Assembly: GCF_023973145.1 (NCBI RefSeq)
Contig: NZ_CP099546.1
Location: 2,852,001 to 2,916,000, forward strand
Length of the DNA stretch: 64,000 nt
DNA from: Natronosalvus vescus
GTDB lineage: Archaea > Halobacteriota > Halobacteria > Halobacteriales > Natrialbaceae
Direction: 5' to 3'
In this document: one piece after another, positions 45,059-53,899 of the stretch
How positions within the stretch are numbered: the first letter of the stretch is position 1
Layout of the letters: every line of letters begins with the position of its first letter
Made by a program: the position numbers and the translations under genes
The notes under the pieces: model-generated
Seen by the model: only the letters and a program-made list of their open reading frames with translations
The model's database searches: none
What the model was told of the DNA's origin: nothing

Positions 45059-45643
45059 CTACACCTGCCGGCAGTCAGTACAGACGAGCTGACCGTTTGC
45101 CTCCTGTAGCGACTCGGCCAGGGTGCCACACGCCTCACAGACGCCCTGTGTCGAGAACTCGTCGTTCCCGTCTGTGGCGTACTCGGTCGCGAGACCGGCA
45201 CCTTCGCCGCCAGGATTCGAAACGGCCCCCTCGCTCGCAGCCGGTTTAGCAGTTGCCCCCTGGAACGATCCCGCGACGACGATGACGTCACGCTGGGTGA
45301 GGACACCGGCGATGCCGTCGCCGTTCTCGACGACGAGATTTCGGATGTTCTCCCGTGCCATCATATCCGCCGCGTCCGTGAGCGAGTGATCGGCGTCGAT
45401 GGTCAACACGGGCGCGGACATGACGTCACCAACTGTCGTTTCGGCAGGATCGTCCTCGCGTTCGACGACGCCGAGGACGTCCCACTCGGTCATGATGCCG
45501 ACGGCTGTCGATCCCCGGACGACGAGCACGCAGCCGGCGCGCTCTTCTCGCATCAACGTCACCGCCCCGTGAACGGTGTCTGACTCGCTTACACCGACGT
45601 ACTCAGTCGTCAGGGCTTCCCTGACCGACAGATCCGATTCCAT
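45059..45643 (-). CDS. CBS-domain protein with C-terminal zinc ribbon
   Basis: A 194-residue protein with two CBS motifs (SVREALTTEYVGVSESDTVHGAV and TTVGDVMSAPVLTIDADHSLTDAADMM), forming one Bateman module that commonly binds adenosyl ligands. After a linker comes a zinc ribbon (CEACGTLAESLQEANGQLVCTDC). It is probably a cytoplasmic energy- or nucleotide-sensing regulator; the partner is unknown. ATG 45643 is preferred over the in-frame GTG at 45655. Confidence 0.87.
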   Translation of the reverse strand: MESDLSVREALTTEYVGVSESDTVHGAVTLMREERAGCVLVVRGSTAVGIMTEWDVLGVVEREDDPAETTVGDVMSAPVLTIDADHSLTDAADMMARENIRNLVVENGDGIAGVLTQRDVIVVAGSFQGATAKPAASEGAVSNPGGEGAGLATEYATDGNDEFSTQGVCEACGTLAESLQEANGQLVCTDCRQV

Positions 45644-45752
45644 GTTCGAATACACTTCACAAACGACCTAAAAGGTACCTCCGGCACGTTTATACAGTCA
45701 CACACTGAAGATTTGATTTCTGTCCCGACCCGGCCGCGTCGGTCACTCTGGT

Positions 45753-46514
45753 CTACTTGTGCAGTTCGGCGCGCGTACTGTTCGCTCGACAGCGCTCGAG
45801 GGCGTGTTTTGCCTCGTATCCGGCTTCGTGCGCGGTCGCGCCGGTACCGATGCCAACCTGTAACTCGACCTCGACGTCCGACTGGACGTGATCGATCGCA
45901 TCGAGGTAATCCGCGCGCTCGAGGTCGGGGCAGACGACGATGACGTTGTCGCCGCCGACGAAAAACGAGAGGCTGTCGTGGGCGTGGCGCATGTAGCGCA
46001 TGAGCGAGGCGTAGCCCTGTTCGATCTCGATGAAGCTATCGAAGGCGTTGAGTTCGTCGGTGTACTCGCCGGTCGCGTCGATGACGTCGAAGTGTGCGAT
46101 CTGGACGTCGTCGTTCGTTCGGTGGGCATCGTCGATCGTTCGGCCGTCGAGGATCTGTCGACGGTGTTCGTCCTGGGCGCTGCCGGCGTCCTGGATCAGG
46201 CCGGTGGCGTCGGAGAGCGCCTGCACCGGCGTCGTGCCCGTCGCCACGCCGAGACTGAGCGTGACCGGATACCGGTTACCGACGGATTCTTGCAAGAGCG
46301 CGTGATCCTCGAAATCAAGCCCGTTGGTGACGGCGATCATGTTGTCGAAACGGGTGAAAAAGACGTAGCCGTCCCGGTTGCCGACGAATTGCGAGATGTC
46401 CGCATAGAGGCGTGACTGGAGCGTCTGTAAGTCGGCCTCGCGTCGCGGCTCGGGGGTCACTGTCCACGGCCCGTAGTTATCGATCTGGAAGAGAGTCACC
46501 TGCGTGTTCGTCAC
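45753..46514 (-). CDS. arfA: GTP cyclohydrolase III (archaeal ArfA type)
   Basis: A 253-residue enzyme that makes the formamidopyrimidine FAPy-nucleotide from GTP at the start of archaeal riboflavin/F420 (deazaflavin) synthesis. Seen: the N-terminal TQVTLFQIDNYGPWTVTPEPRRE signature, YVFFTRFDNMIAVTNG, and SLSFFVGGDNVIVVCP, with the GGDN metal-binding turn related to GGDEF cyclases. GTG 46514 (VTNTQVTLFQ) is the family-like start; a longer frame adds unrelated residues. No other riboflavin gene adjoins it. Confidence 0.92.
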   Translation of the reverse strand: MTNTQVTLFQIDNYGPWTVTPEPRREADLQTLQSRLYADISQFVGNRDGYVFFTRFDNMIAVTNGLDFEDHALLQESVGNRYPVTLSLGVATGTTPVQALSDATGLIQDAGSAQDEHRRQILDGRTIDDAHRTNDDVQIAHFDVIDATGEYTDELNAFDSFIEIEQGYASLMRYMRHAHDSLSFFVGGDNVIVVCPDLERADYLDAIDHVQSDVEVELQVGIGTGATAHEAGYEAKHALERCRANSTRAELHK

Positions 46515-46697
46515 AGTACCTGATCGTTTCGAACGGTATCGTATAAACGATACGTAATCCAGATTCGTGATGACGTCCAGCATTCGCTCGCGAGCGCTAT
46601 CATCTCCTTCAATAGCGCTGTCATCATCCGCAAAATCACTCTCGTGCCTGCAATGGTTCGTCTCGGATCCCGCGCTCGAGGTGACGTGGGTGAGAAC

Positions 46698-47018
46698 TCA
46701 GGCCGATTTCTTCTCCGGGTCGGCGCCGACGGGGTGGTAGTCCCAGAAGTTTCCGGCGCGCATGGCCCGGCCGACGGCTTTGTGCATGTCCGTGATCGTC
46801 TCGAACTCTGCCTGGTCGACGTACTCGAAGATGTCGCTGAGGGCGACGACTTTCTTGGAGTTGATCCGGATTGGCTCGGTGCCGTGGGCCTCGACGAATT
46901 CGTCGCGCGAGAGCGGGAAATCCTCGTCCTCGTCGACCTTCTTCGCGATGATCGCCATATCGAACTTCCGCATCCCTTCGCTGCCCTCCTCGCCGTCGGG
47001 GTCGTGTGGCCAGTCCAT
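46698..47018 (-). CDS. DUF5785-type conserved haloarchaeal protein
   Basis: A 106-residue acidic protein starting MDWPHDPDGEEGSEGMRKFDMAIIAKKVDE and carrying FVEAHGTEPIRINSKKVVALSDIFEYV. It matches a widely conserved haloarchaeal family of unknown function; the central part resembles a small RHH or adaptor-like fold but I cannot assign a role. It lies 82 bp upstream of mct on the same strand. Confidence 0.75.
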   Translation of the reverse strand: MDWPHDPDGEEGSEGMRKFDMAIIAKKVDEDEDFPLSRDEFVEAHGTEPIRINSKKVVALSDIFEYVDQAEFETITDMHKAVGRAMRAGNFWDYHPVGADPEKKSA

Positions 47019-47100
47019 ACTGGAGCGTGTGCGCGGGGGTTGCAAAAGGATTTCTCCTCGGCGGCGATGGAACAGTGCTCGAGCCGTCCCCCAGACTCGC

Positions 47101-48273
47101 TCAATCAGACTCGGCTGGCTGCTGTGGCTCCTCGAGCAGTTCCGTCCGGTGTTCGTCGAGAAGCGGTGCCCGGCCGCGCGGTCGCGGTGGCGTCTCGCTC
47201 ATCTTGATCGGACTGCCGGCGATGTCGACGGGTCGGTCAGCCCCCGGCTGATCGACGGAGACGAGCATCTCGCGGGCGTGGACGTGCGGGTCGTCGAAGA
47301 TGTCGTCCGTGTTCTGCACCGGCGCTACCGGGACGGATCCCTCGAGCGTCTCACAGATGTCGTCGCTCGAGCGCTCGCGTGTCCACGCGCGAATCTCTTC
47401 CCGAAGTGCGTCGCGGTGAGCGAGGCGACGGTCGGGGTTTGGATAGTCGGTGGCCAGATCCGGTCGTTCCATCGCCTCACAGAGGGCCTTCCAGTGGTTG
47501 GTGCCGAAGGCGGCGATGACGACGTAGCCATCAGCGGCCTCGAAAGCGTCGTAGGGGAACAGCGTCGGGTGGGAGTTGCCTTGTCGGGTCGGCGCCGCCC
47601 CGGTGTAGGAGTGCTGGTAGATGGCTCTCTCGGTCATGCTTATCATCGCGTCGTACATCGCGGTGTCCACGTACTGTCCCTCGCCCGTCCGGTCGCGGTG
47701 ATGGAGCGCCGCTAGGATGCCGACGCAGTTGAGCGTGGCCGTAAAGAGGTCGCCGATGCCGGGGCCGACTTTCGTCGGAGGGCTGTCCTCGAAGCCGGTG
47801 ATCTCCATCACGCCCCCGAGCGCCTGCGCGATAATGTCGAAGGAGGGCTGACCCTGTCGGTGGGTTTCACCGGTTCGTGGATCACCGAAGCCACGAATCG
47901 AGGAGTAGATGAGTTCGGGGTTTTGCGCGCGCAGGGTTTCGTAACCCAGGTCGAATCGTTCCATCGTGCCCGCCCGGAAGTTTTCGACGACAACGTCGGC
48001 TTCCGTAACGAGCGAGAGGAATTCCTCGCGCCCGCGTTCGGAGTCGAAATCGATCTCGAGACTGCGTTTACCCCGGTTGACGCTCTGGAAGTAGCCGCCG
48101 TAGGCTTCGGCGTCGGGATCGTCGACAAACGGCGGGTTTGGGCGAATCAGATCGCCACCAGGTCGTTCGACTTTGACCACGTCGGCCCCCATATCGGCGA
48201 GCAACATCGTACAGTACGGGCCGGCAAGCACCTGCGTCAGATCCAGCACGCGAAGTCTCGAGAGCGCTCCCAT
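47101..48273 (-). CDS. mct: Family III CoA-transferase, probably succinyl-CoA:mesaconate CoA-transferase
   Basis: A 390-residue CaiB/BaiF family III CoA-transferase. Seen: VLDLTQVLAGPYCTMLLADMGADVVKVE at the N-terminus, KRSLEIDFDSERG, and the catalytic Asp175 in VGPGIGDLFTATLN that carries CoA. Its place beside glutamate mutase, methylaspartate ammonia-lyase and mesaconyl-CoA hydratase supports a role in activating mesaconate with CoA from succinyl-CoA in the methylaspartate cycle (acetate/acetyl-CoA assimilation). It is divergent from mamA across 151 bp, so the two sides probably share control. Confidence 0.9.
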   Translation of the reverse strand: MGALSRLRVLDLTQVLAGPYCTMLLADMGADVVKVERPGGDLIRPNPPFVDDPDAEAYGGYFQSVNRGKRSLEIDFDSERGREEFLSLVTEADVVVENFRAGTMERFDLGYETLRAQNPELIYSSIRGFGDPRTGETHRQGQPSFDIIAQALGGVMEITGFEDSPPTKVGPGIGDLFTATLNCVGILAALHHRDRTGEGQYVDTAMYDAMISMTERAIYQHSYTGAAPTRQGNSHPTLFPYDAFEAADGYVVIAAFGTNHWKALCEAMERPDLATDYPNPDRRLAHRDALREEIRAWTRERSSDDICETLEGSVPVAPVQNTDDIFDDPHVHAREMLVSVDQPGADRPVDIAGSPIKMSETPPRPRGRAPLLDEHRTELLEEPQQPAESD

Positions 48274-48424
48274 AGCCTCACGTCACGGACGGGTGTGAAA
48301 AACGTTTACTATAAATCATGACAGTGTTATTTTCTCTCACGGAAAGTGTGTTAGGGCGTATTAGGAGTAATATCATGATCAACCATTAACTTTAAACACC
48401 GGTCTATCATGGTTGTGCACACTC

Positions 48425-48865
48425 ATGTCCCGTACGGTCGTTCTCGGGGTCATCGGTTCCGACGCCCACGTCGTCGGCATCACGATCCTCGAGCAGGCGT
48501 TCAGTGCAGCTGGATTCACGGTCATCAACCTCGGCGTTCAGACCTCCCAGGCGGAGTTCGCCGAGGCCGCAGTCGCCCACGACGCCGAGGCCGTACTGGT
48601 CTCCTCGCTCTACGGCCACGCCGAGCAGGACTGTCAGGGCTTTCAAGAGGTTCTCGAGGCCCACGGGGTCGACGCCGTCACCTACATCGGCGGCAACCTC
48701 GCGGTCGGTCAGGACGACTTCGAACAGACCCGCGAGACGTTCGAAGCCCTCGGGTTCGACCGCGTCTTTGACTCCGAGACTGAGCCAGCGGAGGCCATCG
48801 CAGCCCTGAAGCGAGACCTCCAGATCACGACGAGCGAACAGGAGCGGGCCACCGTGACATCGTAG
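48425..48865 (+). CDS. mamA: Glutamate (methylaspartate) mutase, small cobalamin-binding subunit
   Basis: A 146-residue B12-binding subunit with the signature GVIGSDAHVVGITILEQAF: Asp13, His15 and Gly18 form the DxHxxG motif whose His is the lower cobalt ligand. Further on are VSSLYGHAEQD and YIGGNLAVG. With the large subunit it interconverts L-glutamate and 3-methylaspartate using adenosylcobalamin. Start: ATG 48425; an in-frame start at 48413 adds four residues. The stop codon TAG abuts the ATG of mamB. This gene is also called glmS in bacteria, a name I avoid because of the hexosamine genes here. Confidence 0.93.
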   Translation: MSRTVVLGVIGSDAHVVGITILEQAFSAAGFTVINLGVQTSQAEFAEAAVAHDAEAVLVSSLYGHAEQDCQGFQEVLEAHGVDAVTYIGGNLAVGQDDFEQTRETFEALGFDRVFDSETEPAEAIAALKRDLQITTSEQERATVTS

Positions 48866-50311
48866 ATGATACGCGACGAACGCATTCCAGCCGACGAGTT
48901 GCAACGCATCGACGAACAGCTTCGGAGTGAGTGGCCGACGGGCGACGCCGTCGACTTCGAGGAGGCGGTCCGCTATCACGAGTCGCTGCCCGCGCACAAA
49001 CGGTTTGCCGAGGTTCTCGAGACTGCCGACCAACCGCTGTTACAGCCTCGAGCAGGGGTGCCACGTTTAGGGGATCAGATCGAGTTGCTTCGCTACCTCC
49101 AAGAAGAAGGCGAAGCCGACCTGTTACCGACGACGATCGACTCCTACACGCGCGACAACGAGTACGGAAAGGCGCAGGAAGGCCTCGAGAATGCTCGGGA
49201 GTCGGGCGAGGACACGCTCAACGGCTTCCCGGCCGTAAACCACGGCGTCGACGGCTGTCGGGAGTTGATCAATGCCGTCGACGCGCCGATCGAGGTGCGC
49301 CACGGTACCCCCGACGCGCGCCTGTTGGCGGCGATCACCTTCGCCGGCGGCTTCCAGAGCTTCGAGGGCGGACCGATATCGTACAACATCCCCTACACTA
49401 AACGCCACGATCTGGCGACGACCATCGAACACTGGCAGTTCGTCGATCGGCTCGCCGGGGCTTACACCGAACGCGGCGTGCGGATCAACCGCGAGCCGTT
49501 CGGGCCGCTAACGGGGACGCTCGTTCCACCCAGTATCGCCATCACCGTGATGTTGCTCGAGGGGCTGCTCGCGGCGACCCAGGGCGTCCGCTCGCTCACG
49601 CTCGGGTACGGACAGGTGGGGAACGTCGTCCAGGACGTCGCCGCTCTGCGTGCGCTCCGGTCGCTGGGCGAGGCGTACCTCCCCGAAGAGGTCCGCGTGA
49701 CGACGGTCTTCCACGAGTGGATGGGCGGTTTTCCGCCTGACGAAGCCCGTGCCAGCGGCGTCATCGGGCTGGGCGGAATAACGGCCGCGATCGCCCAGCC
49801 GGACAAGGTCATCACGAAGTCCCCACAGGAGTTCCAGGGCGTTCCGACGAAGGAGGCCAACGCGGCCGGCCTCCGCACGACCAGACAGATCATCGATATG
49901 GCTATCGAACAACGAATCGACATCGACGGCATCGAGGACGAACAGGCGCTGATCGAACGCGAAACGCGACAACTCGTGGACAGCGTCTTCGATCACGGCG
50001 ACGATGACGTCGCACGGGGAACCATCTTGGCGTTCGAATCAGGGGCCCTCGACGTCCCATTCGCACCCAGCGACAGTGCACACGGGGCCGTCCTACCAGC
50101 TCGAGACGACGACGGCCGCGTTCGTATCCTCGAGTTCGGCGACCTCGCACTCGAAGACGACGTCAAGGAGATCCACGGTGCGCGTCTCGCTCGACGTGCA
50201 GAAACCGAAGGGCGAAAGCGTTCGTTCAGGATGGTCGCCGACGACGTCGACGCGATCAGTGACGGTCGCCTTATCGGTCGCCCGAACGGAGGTGAACGGC
50301 GTGCAGATTGA
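48866..50311 (+). CDS. mamB: Glutamate (methylaspartate) mutase, large catalytic subunit (E)
   Basis: The 481-residue TIM-barrel catalytic subunit. Seen: PLLQPRAGVPRLGDQIELLRYLQ, NGFPAVNHGVDGCRELIN, EVRHGTPDARLLAAI, ISYNIPYTKR, and TLGYGQVGNVVQDVAALRAL, matching GlmE across its length. It shuffles the glycyl group of glutamate by a radical mechanism with AdoCbl bound to MamA. It starts right after the mamA stop, and its last 11 bases overlap the likely start of mal. It has no separate MutL-type chaperone nearby. Confidence 0.94.
   Translation: MIRDERIPADELQRIDEQLRSEWPTGDAVDFEEAVRYHESLPAHKRFAEVLETADQPLLQPRAGVPRLGDQIELLRYLQEEGEADLLPTTIDSYTRDNEYGKAQEGLENARESGEDTLNGFPAVNHGVDGCRELINAVDAPIEVRHGTPDARLLAAITFAGGFQSFEGGPISYNIPYTKRHDLATTIEHWQFVDRLAGAYTERGVRINREPFGPLTGTLVPPSIAITVMLLEGLLAATQGVRSLTLGYGQVGNVVQDVAALRALRSLGEAYLPEEVRVTTVFHEWMGGFPPDEARASGVIGLGGITAAIAQPDKVITKSPQEFQGVPTKEANAAGLRTTRQIIDMAIEQRIDIDGIEDEQALIERETRQLVDSVFDHGDDDVARGTILAFESGALDVPFAPSDSAHGAVLPARDDDGRVRILEFGDLALEDDVKEIHGARLARRAETEGRKRSFRMVADDVDAISDGRLIGRPNGGERRAD
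50288..50295 (+). promoter_or_regulatory. Ribosome-binding site fixing the mal start
   Basis: GGAGGTGA lies inside the end of mamB, five bases before GTG 50301. It favours this start over the open frame's many upstream candidates. Confidence 0.7.
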
Positions 50312-51605
50312 GGCCCTCCGGGCCACGCCGGGCGTCGCCGGCTTCTACGCGGACGACCAGCGAGCGATCAAGAACGGCGCCACGTCGGATGGCTTCGCCT
50401 ACGAGGGCACCCCGCTCACCGACGGCTTTCGGGCAATCCGTCAGGCGGGCGAGGCGCTGCTCGTTGACCTCGAGTTGAGCGACGGGACGGTCGTCCGGGG
50501 CGACTGCGCTGCCGTTCAATATTCCGGAGCCGGCGGGCGAGATTCATTGTTTGGCGCTGATGCGTACGCGCCAGTTCTCAACGGGCCCGTGGCCGACGCG
50601 CTCGTTGGCCGCGACCCACGAGTGTTCGGCGAGAACGCGGCCGTTCTCGAGTCACTCCGTGTGGATTCCGGATCTGGCTGCGGCAACGAACGCGGACGGC
50701 TCCACACCGCAGTCAGGTACGGCGTCTCTCAGGCGCTGCTCGCGGCGGCCGCCCGAACCAGACGAACCACGATGACCGACGTCCTCGCCGACCACCTCGG
50801 AACGGAGCCGTCGACCGAGCCGATTCCGGTCTTCGGACAGTCCGGCGACGACAGACGGACGAACGCCGAGAAGATGCTCATCAAGGGCGTGCCCGTCCTC
50901 CCACATGGCCTGTTCAACAGCCGCTCGAAGATGGGTACCACCGGGGAGAGACTCCAGCAATACCTCGAGTGGCTGCACGACCGAACGGCCGACCTCGGCC
51001 CGGAGGGGTACGAACCGCGCTTTCACGTCGACGTCTACGGCATGATCGGCGAACTGTTCGGTGCGCCGTTCGACAGCGACGAGGTGCTCGAATACGTCGC
51101 CAGCCTCGACGCGGCGACCGGGTCGATTCCGCTCCAGCTCGAGGGGCCGATGGACGTCGGCACCCGTGAGGATCAGATTCACGCGATGTGTGAACTGCGC
51201 GAGGGACTGGCCGACGCGGGCATCGACGTCGACATCGTCGCCGACGAGTGGTGTAACACGCTCGAGGACGTTCGGGCGTTCGTCGACGCCGGGGCGGCGG
51301 ACGTCGTCCAGGTGAAAACACCTGACCTCGGTGGGATTCACCGAAGCGGCGAGGCGGTTCGCTACTGCCGTGGAACCGACACTCGAGCCTATCTGGGCGG
51401 CACCTGCAACGAGACGAACGTCTCAGCCCGCGCCTGCGCGCACGTCGCGCTCGCGACGAACGCCGCCCAGGTGCTGGCCAAACCCGGCATGGGCTTCGAC
51501 GAGGGCTACATGATCGTCGAAAACGAGATGCGCCGAACGTTGGCGCGACGCCGGGAGTCGCCCGCTGGATCGAGCGACGCCGAGGGGGTCACCGCCGATG
51601 ACTGA
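50301..51605 (+). CDS. mal: Methylaspartate ammonia-lyase
   Basis: A 434-residue enolase-superfamily enzyme converting 3-methylaspartate to mesaconate and ammonia. Seen: LRATPGVAGFYADDQRAIKNGA (lid region), FHVDVYGMIGELFG with the catalytic His, LQLEGPMD and VADEWCN for metal binding, and VVQVKTPDLGGI with the catalytic Lys, then GGTCNETNVSARACAHVA. GTG 50301 is chosen from the GGAGGTGA ahead of it and the family-like N-terminus; the frame stays open far upstream inside mamB. It overlaps mch by eight bases. Confidence 0.94.
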   Translation: MQIEALRATPGVAGFYADDQRAIKNGATSDGFAYEGTPLTDGFRAIRQAGEALLVDLELSDGTVVRGDCAAVQYSGAGGRDSLFGADAYAPVLNGPVADALVGRDPRVFGENAAVLESLRVDSGSGCGNERGRLHTAVRYGVSQALLAAAARTRRTTMTDVLADHLGTEPSTEPIPVFGQSGDDRRTNAEKMLIKGVPVLPHGLFNSRSKMGTTGERLQQYLEWLHDRTADLGPEGYEPRFHVDVYGMIGELFGAPFDSDEVLEYVASLDAATGSIPLQLEGPMDVGTREDQIHAMCELREGLADAGIDVDIVADEWCNTLEDVRAFVDAGAADVVQVKTPDLGGIHRSGEAVRYCRGTDTRAYLGGTCNETNVSARACAHVALATNAAQVLAKPGMGFDEGYMIVENEMRRTLARRRESPAGSSDAEGVTADD

Positions 51606-52725
51606 GTACGAGTGGACGGATCCGGACACCTTCGCGTCCGTCCTCGAGCGCGTGGAAACTCGCGAGAAAGGCCACTTCTTCGAGGATTTCGAGGAGGGGG
51701 AAACGATCGAGCACGACCCCGGCCTTCGATTGACCCGCTGGGGAAACGAACTGTGGACGAGCCAGACGCTGAACCACGATCCGTTCTACTGGCGGGCGGA
51801 CGCCGCTCGAGAGCGTGGTCAGGAGGAGACGCCGATCCATCCCGACTACCTGCTCGCCGCGACCCTCGGCTGCACGGTCGAGGATCTGAGCGAGAAAGGC
51901 GGCTACTTCCTCGGCCGGACGAACGTGCAGTTTCCGACCGACCCCGTCGCTCCCGGTATCGACCTGCGCGTCGAGAGCGAGGTGCTCGAGACCACGCGCT
52001 CGAACTCGCGACCCGAGTACGGGATCGTTACCTGGCACACGCGCGGCTACGACGCCGACACCGACCGAACGCTCTGTGCCTACGAGCGGACGAACATGAT
52101 TCCACGACGGGAGCCGACCGAGGGCCTCGAGACCGACGGTGGTCGTGCGGACTCGAGCGACAATGTGAGTGGTTCCGATGGGAGTGATTCGAGCGATGAA
52201 CCCGACGACCAGCGGACGCTCCCGGAGACGTTCGTTATCCCCGAGGGCACCGCCTTCGAGGACTTCGAGGCGGCTCTCGAGCGCGCCCCCGACCGAGATA
52301 CCGCGGTCGCCTACCGACACGAACGCGGCCGGACGATGGACGACCTGACGGTCGCTGGACTCCCGCTCGCCACGTTGAACACGGCGAAACAACACCACAA
52401 CGTCGACGTCATGGCGGACTCCCCCTCCGGCGATATCGTCACCTACGGGGACGTCACCCGGTCAACGGCGCTCGGGCACGCCCGCTCGGACGAGCAGACG
52501 CTCCGGGAAGTGCGCTTTACGGACGAACGCTTCCACACGTTCGTCACCCCCGGCGACACAGTCTACTGTTTCACGCGCGTGCTCGAGACCAGCCGCGAGA
52601 CGACGACGGCGAACGAGCGAGCCGGCACCGTCCACTTCGAACACGTCGCGTTCAACCAGCACGACGAACCGGTGTACTCTGGCCGCCGAACCGCAGAGAT
52701 CGCGACTCGAGATGCCAGCAACTGA
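51598..52725 (+). CDS. mch: Mesaconyl-CoA (2-methylfumaryl-CoA) hydratase
   Basis: A 375-residue double hot-dog (MaoC-like) hydratase that adds water to mesaconyl-CoA to form beta-methylmalyl-CoA. Seen: an N-terminal KGHFFEDFEEGETIEHDPGLRL, typical of MaoC-type Mch, QTLNHDPFYW, and a second hot-dog unit with MADSPSGDIVTYGD near residues 271-285. A Ser/Asp-rich linker lies between the domains (about 180-205). The start overlaps mal by eight bases. The gene ends within a 20-bp tandem repeat. Confidence 0.92.
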   Translation: MTEYEWTDPDTFASVLERVETREKGHFFEDFEEGETIEHDPGLRLTRWGNELWTSQTLNHDPFYWRADAARERGQEETPIHPDYLLAATLGCTVEDLSEKGGYFLGRTNVQFPTDPVAPGIDLRVESEVLETTRSNSRPEYGIVTWHTRGYDADTDRTLCAYERTNMIPRREPTEGLETDGGRADSSDNVSGSDGSDSSDEPDDQRTLPETFVIPEGTAFEDFEAALERAPDRDTAVAYRHERGRTMDDLTVAGLPLATLNTAKQHHNVDVMADSPSGDIVTYGDVTRSTALGHARSDEQTLREVRFTDERFHTFVTPGDTVYCFTRVLETSRETTTANERAGTVHFEHVAFNQHDEPVYSGRRTAEIATRDASN

Positions 52726-52767
52726 CGCGATATTCCACCAAGTGACGCGAGATGCCACGAACTGAGA
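52708..52767. repeat. Three imperfect 20-bp tandem repeats at the end of mch
   Basis: Units start at 52708, 52728 and 52748, each roughly CGAGATGCCACGAACTGACG. The first holds the last codons and TGA of mch; the other two lie in the short space before mcl (52726-52789). Confidence 0.6.
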
Positions 52768-52789
52768 CAATACGAATTGACAGCCACAC

Positions 52790-53866
52790 ATGACAGCTAA
52801 CACCACCAACAGCACCAGCAGCACAAACACCACCATCACCACCTGCAGAACCTTCCAGACCGCACCGGCGGCCGTTCCGCGAGACGACACGGCGAAGTAC
52901 CTCCGTTCGGGGCTCACCGCCGAGGGGTTTCAGGCACCCGACTGGCTCGTGCCCGACCTCGAGGACGGCACGGCTCTCGACATGAAATCCGAGGGACTCG
53001 AGAACGTCTGTGACCTCGTTCCCGATCACGACTTTCCCGGCGAGATCTGGCCGCGCGTCCAGTGGAGCTACGACGACGAGGGCTTCCGCGAGCAGGGTCG
53101 GAGGGAAATCGATACGCTCCTCGCCGAGCTCGGGACGAAAATCGACGGCGTCGTCGTCCCGAAGGTTGGCCGCCGCGCGGACGTCGAGCGCGCGCTCACA
53201 GCCGTCGCCGACGCGGAATCGGACGCGGGGCTCCAGGACGGCTCCATCGACCTCTCGGTCATCGTCGAGACCGCCCGCGCCAGATCCGACCTTCGAGAGA
53301 TTGCCCGACTCGGTGCGGACTCGAGACTTACCGCACTCGTCTTCGGGCCCGTCGACTACACGGCCGAACTCGGCGGCCGCGACCTCGGTGATGGCCGCCC
53401 GCAGTGGGACGGCCTGCTCGAGGCGATGTCGAACGAGGCGAGCGCGAACGACCTGCTCGCGATCGGCGGCCCCTTCGACGACCTCTTTCGGGAACGATCG
53501 GGCGTGACGATCTACAACGCAGACGGCTACGCCGATCAGGTCGAGCGCGAGGCCCGGATCGGGCTGGACGGGTCGTGGTCGCTGTACCCCAAACAGACGA
53601 TCCAGGCCAACCGGATCCACATGCCCACGGCGACGGAACTCGAGCGGGACGTCCACAGGATCGAGGCGTTCAACGAGGCGAAAGCCGCGGGAACGGGAGC
53701 GGTGACGATCGACGGCCAGATGGTCGACGAGGCGACGTTCAAGAATTTCCGGAACACGGTCGAGACCGTTCGTGCGATCCACCGAACGCGCCCCGAACAG
53801 ACGACCGAACTGTACGACGACGGGGTGCTCAAGCGGGCACTGGATCTCGACGTATCGTATCGGTGA
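52790..53866 (+). CDS. mcl: HpcH/HpaI-family lyase, probably beta-methylmalyl-CoA/malyl-CoA lyase
   Basis: A 358-residue CitE-like TIM-barrel lyase. Seen: AKYLRSGLTAEGFQAPDWLVPDLEDGTAL with the acidic metal-binding pair, PRVQWSYDDEG, GVVVPKVGRRADVERAL, VIVETARARSDLREIA, and FGPVDYTAELG. In the methylaspartate cycle it splits beta-methylmalyl-CoA into glyoxylate and propionyl-CoA. The Thr/Ser/Asn-rich first 25 residues look like a tail not needed for the fold, so a later start is possible. Closes the mamA-mamB-mal-mch-mcl operon. Confidence 0.9.
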   Translation: MTANTTNSTSSTNTTITTCRTFQTAPAAVPRDDTAKYLRSGLTAEGFQAPDWLVPDLEDGTALDMKSEGLENVCDLVPDHDFPGEIWPRVQWSYDDEGFREQGRREIDTLLAELGTKIDGVVVPKVGRRADVERALTAVADAESDAGLQDGSIDLSVIVETARARSDLREIARLGADSRLTALVFGPVDYTAELGGRDLGDGRPQWDGLLEAMSNEASANDLLAIGGPFDDLFRERSGVTIYNADGYADQVEREARIGLDGSWSLYPKQTIQANRIHMPTATELERDVHRIEAFNEAKAAGTGAVTIDGQMVDEATFKNFRNTVETVRAIHRTRPEQTTELYDDGVLKRALDLDVSYR

Positions 53867-53899
53867 GGCGGTCGGGACGGTGTTTGTCGGCCACCGCGG

